From the NCBI GenBank assembly GCA_023135025.1, contig JAGLTY010000124.1:1-6608 (forward strand): a stretch of DNA of 6,608 nucleotides. The letters run 5' to 3'. Source of the stretch: Bacteroidales bacterium. Its GTDB lineage: Bacteria; Bacteroidota; Bacteroidia; Bacteroidales; GCA-2748055. The notes under the pieces were generated by a model, which saw only the letters and a list, made by a program, of their open reading frames with translations, ran no database searches and had not been told where the DNA came from. The translations under genes and the position numbers were made by a program. This document shows positions 6,399 through 6,608 of the stretch, one piece after another; position 1 is the stretch's first letter, and every line of letters starts with the position of its first letter.

Positions 6399-6608
6399 TT
6401 AACTAATCTTCCCCCAGTCGATCCGGTTGGGGTTTCCTTTTTTAATGTGTTTGGTAAAGATAAAGTTCTTTTCCAGCTGAAGCTCAGAGTCCTCTGAAAT
6501 GATATTTTCGGCAGTATCGCGTGCAAGATAGAGGATCTGGGTGTCTCTGCCCAGGTGAGCGATCTTCAGGTTGAAGGGAACGCCACTCTGCTGGGTCCCC
6601 TCAATATC
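6399..6608 (-). CDS. recG: ATP-dependent DNA helicase RecG, C-terminal fragment (5' part outside window)
   Basis: An open frame enters from the right edge and ends at a TAA (6399-6401), giving 69 residues without a start. The stretch EGTQQSGVPFNLKIAHLGRD, then LARDTAENI, and the ending NRIDWGKIS resemble the C-terminus of Bacteroidota RecG, where GTxQSG belongs to the last helicase motif region and a short wedge-adjacent tail follows. RecG is a superfamily 2 branch-migration helicase that remodels stalled replication forks and Holliday junctions. The assignment rests on memory of the family and only a small part of an expected roughly 700-residue protein. The stop codon lies 4 bases from the stop of the convergent lipoprotein gene, so the two transcripts must end inside or beyond each other. 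Confidence 0.85.
   Translation of the reverse strand, partial: DIEGTQQSGVPFNLKIAHLGRDTQILYLARDTAENIISEDSELQLEKNFIFTKHIKKGNPNRIDWGKIS
6412..6443 (+). terminator. Likely intrinsic terminator of the FISUMP lipoprotein gene, inside recG
   Basis: In plus-strand RNA, CCCCAGTC (6412-6419) pairs with GGTTGGGG (6425-6432) over eight base pairs, two of them G-U wobbles, closing a five-base loop (GATCC). It is followed at once by TTTCCTTTTTT (6433-6443). It begins 17 bases after the lipoprotein stop. On the minus strand the wobbles become mismatches and no T-run follows the hairpin, so the signal is directional. The same bases encode the conserved RecG tail, so coding constraint may explain part of it. 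Confidence 0.6.

Noticed and set aside
1..6608. CRISPR array, tRNA/rRNA genes, insertion sequence or phage genes
   Set aside because: No regularly spaced repeats, cloverleaf-like tRNA sequence, transposase motifs or terminal repeats were seen in the window by eye.

Overview
The window looks like a piece of a Bacteroidota chromosome, probably Bacteroidales-like. The gene order RseC-like, RnfB, C, D, G, E, A is the one usual in that phylum. A lipoprotein with a FISUMP (Fibrobacter succinogenes major paralogous) domain sits next to it, and nearly all start codons lack a Shine-Dalgarno sequence. These are recognised from family knowledge; no database search was run, so genus-level placement is not attempted.

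Positions 1-5103 (minus strand) hold one tightly packed operon. Read 5' to 3' it is an RseC-family membrane protein, then rnfB, rnfC, rnfD, rnfG, rnfE and rnfA. The last gene runs off the left edge of the window. Junctions run from an 11-nt overlap to an 18-nt gap, so co-transcription and translational coupling are likely. The six Rnf proteins form the membrane-bound ferredoxin:NAD+ oxidoreductase, which couples electron flow between reduced ferredoxin and NAD(H) to Na+ or H+ movement. The likely path is ferredoxin, RnfB Fe-S clusters, an intramembrane [2Fe-2S] between RnfA and RnfE, covalent FMNs on RnfG and RnfD, then RnfC and NAD+. The key cysteines, the RnfD flavinylation threonine and the RnfC NADH and Fe-S motifs are all visible.

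Positions 5104-5329 form an AT-rich divergent intergenic region. It carries a 10-bp-arm inverted repeat (5202-5239) that no coding feature explains.

Positions 5330-6394 (plus strand) encode a secreted lipoprotein with an Ig-like domain followed by a FISUMP domain; its function is unknown. Four bases after its stop lies the stop codon of a convergent minus-strand gene, whose 69 visible residues look like the C-terminus of RecG helicase. A likely terminator for the lipoprotein gene lies inside the recG coding end.

No wholly new system is evident. The points most worth a second look are the internal duplication of the ferredoxin module in RnfB, the degenerate flavinylation motif in RnfG, the intergenic inverted repeat, the terminator embedded in recG, and the single strong Shine-Dalgarno sequence in front of rnfG.
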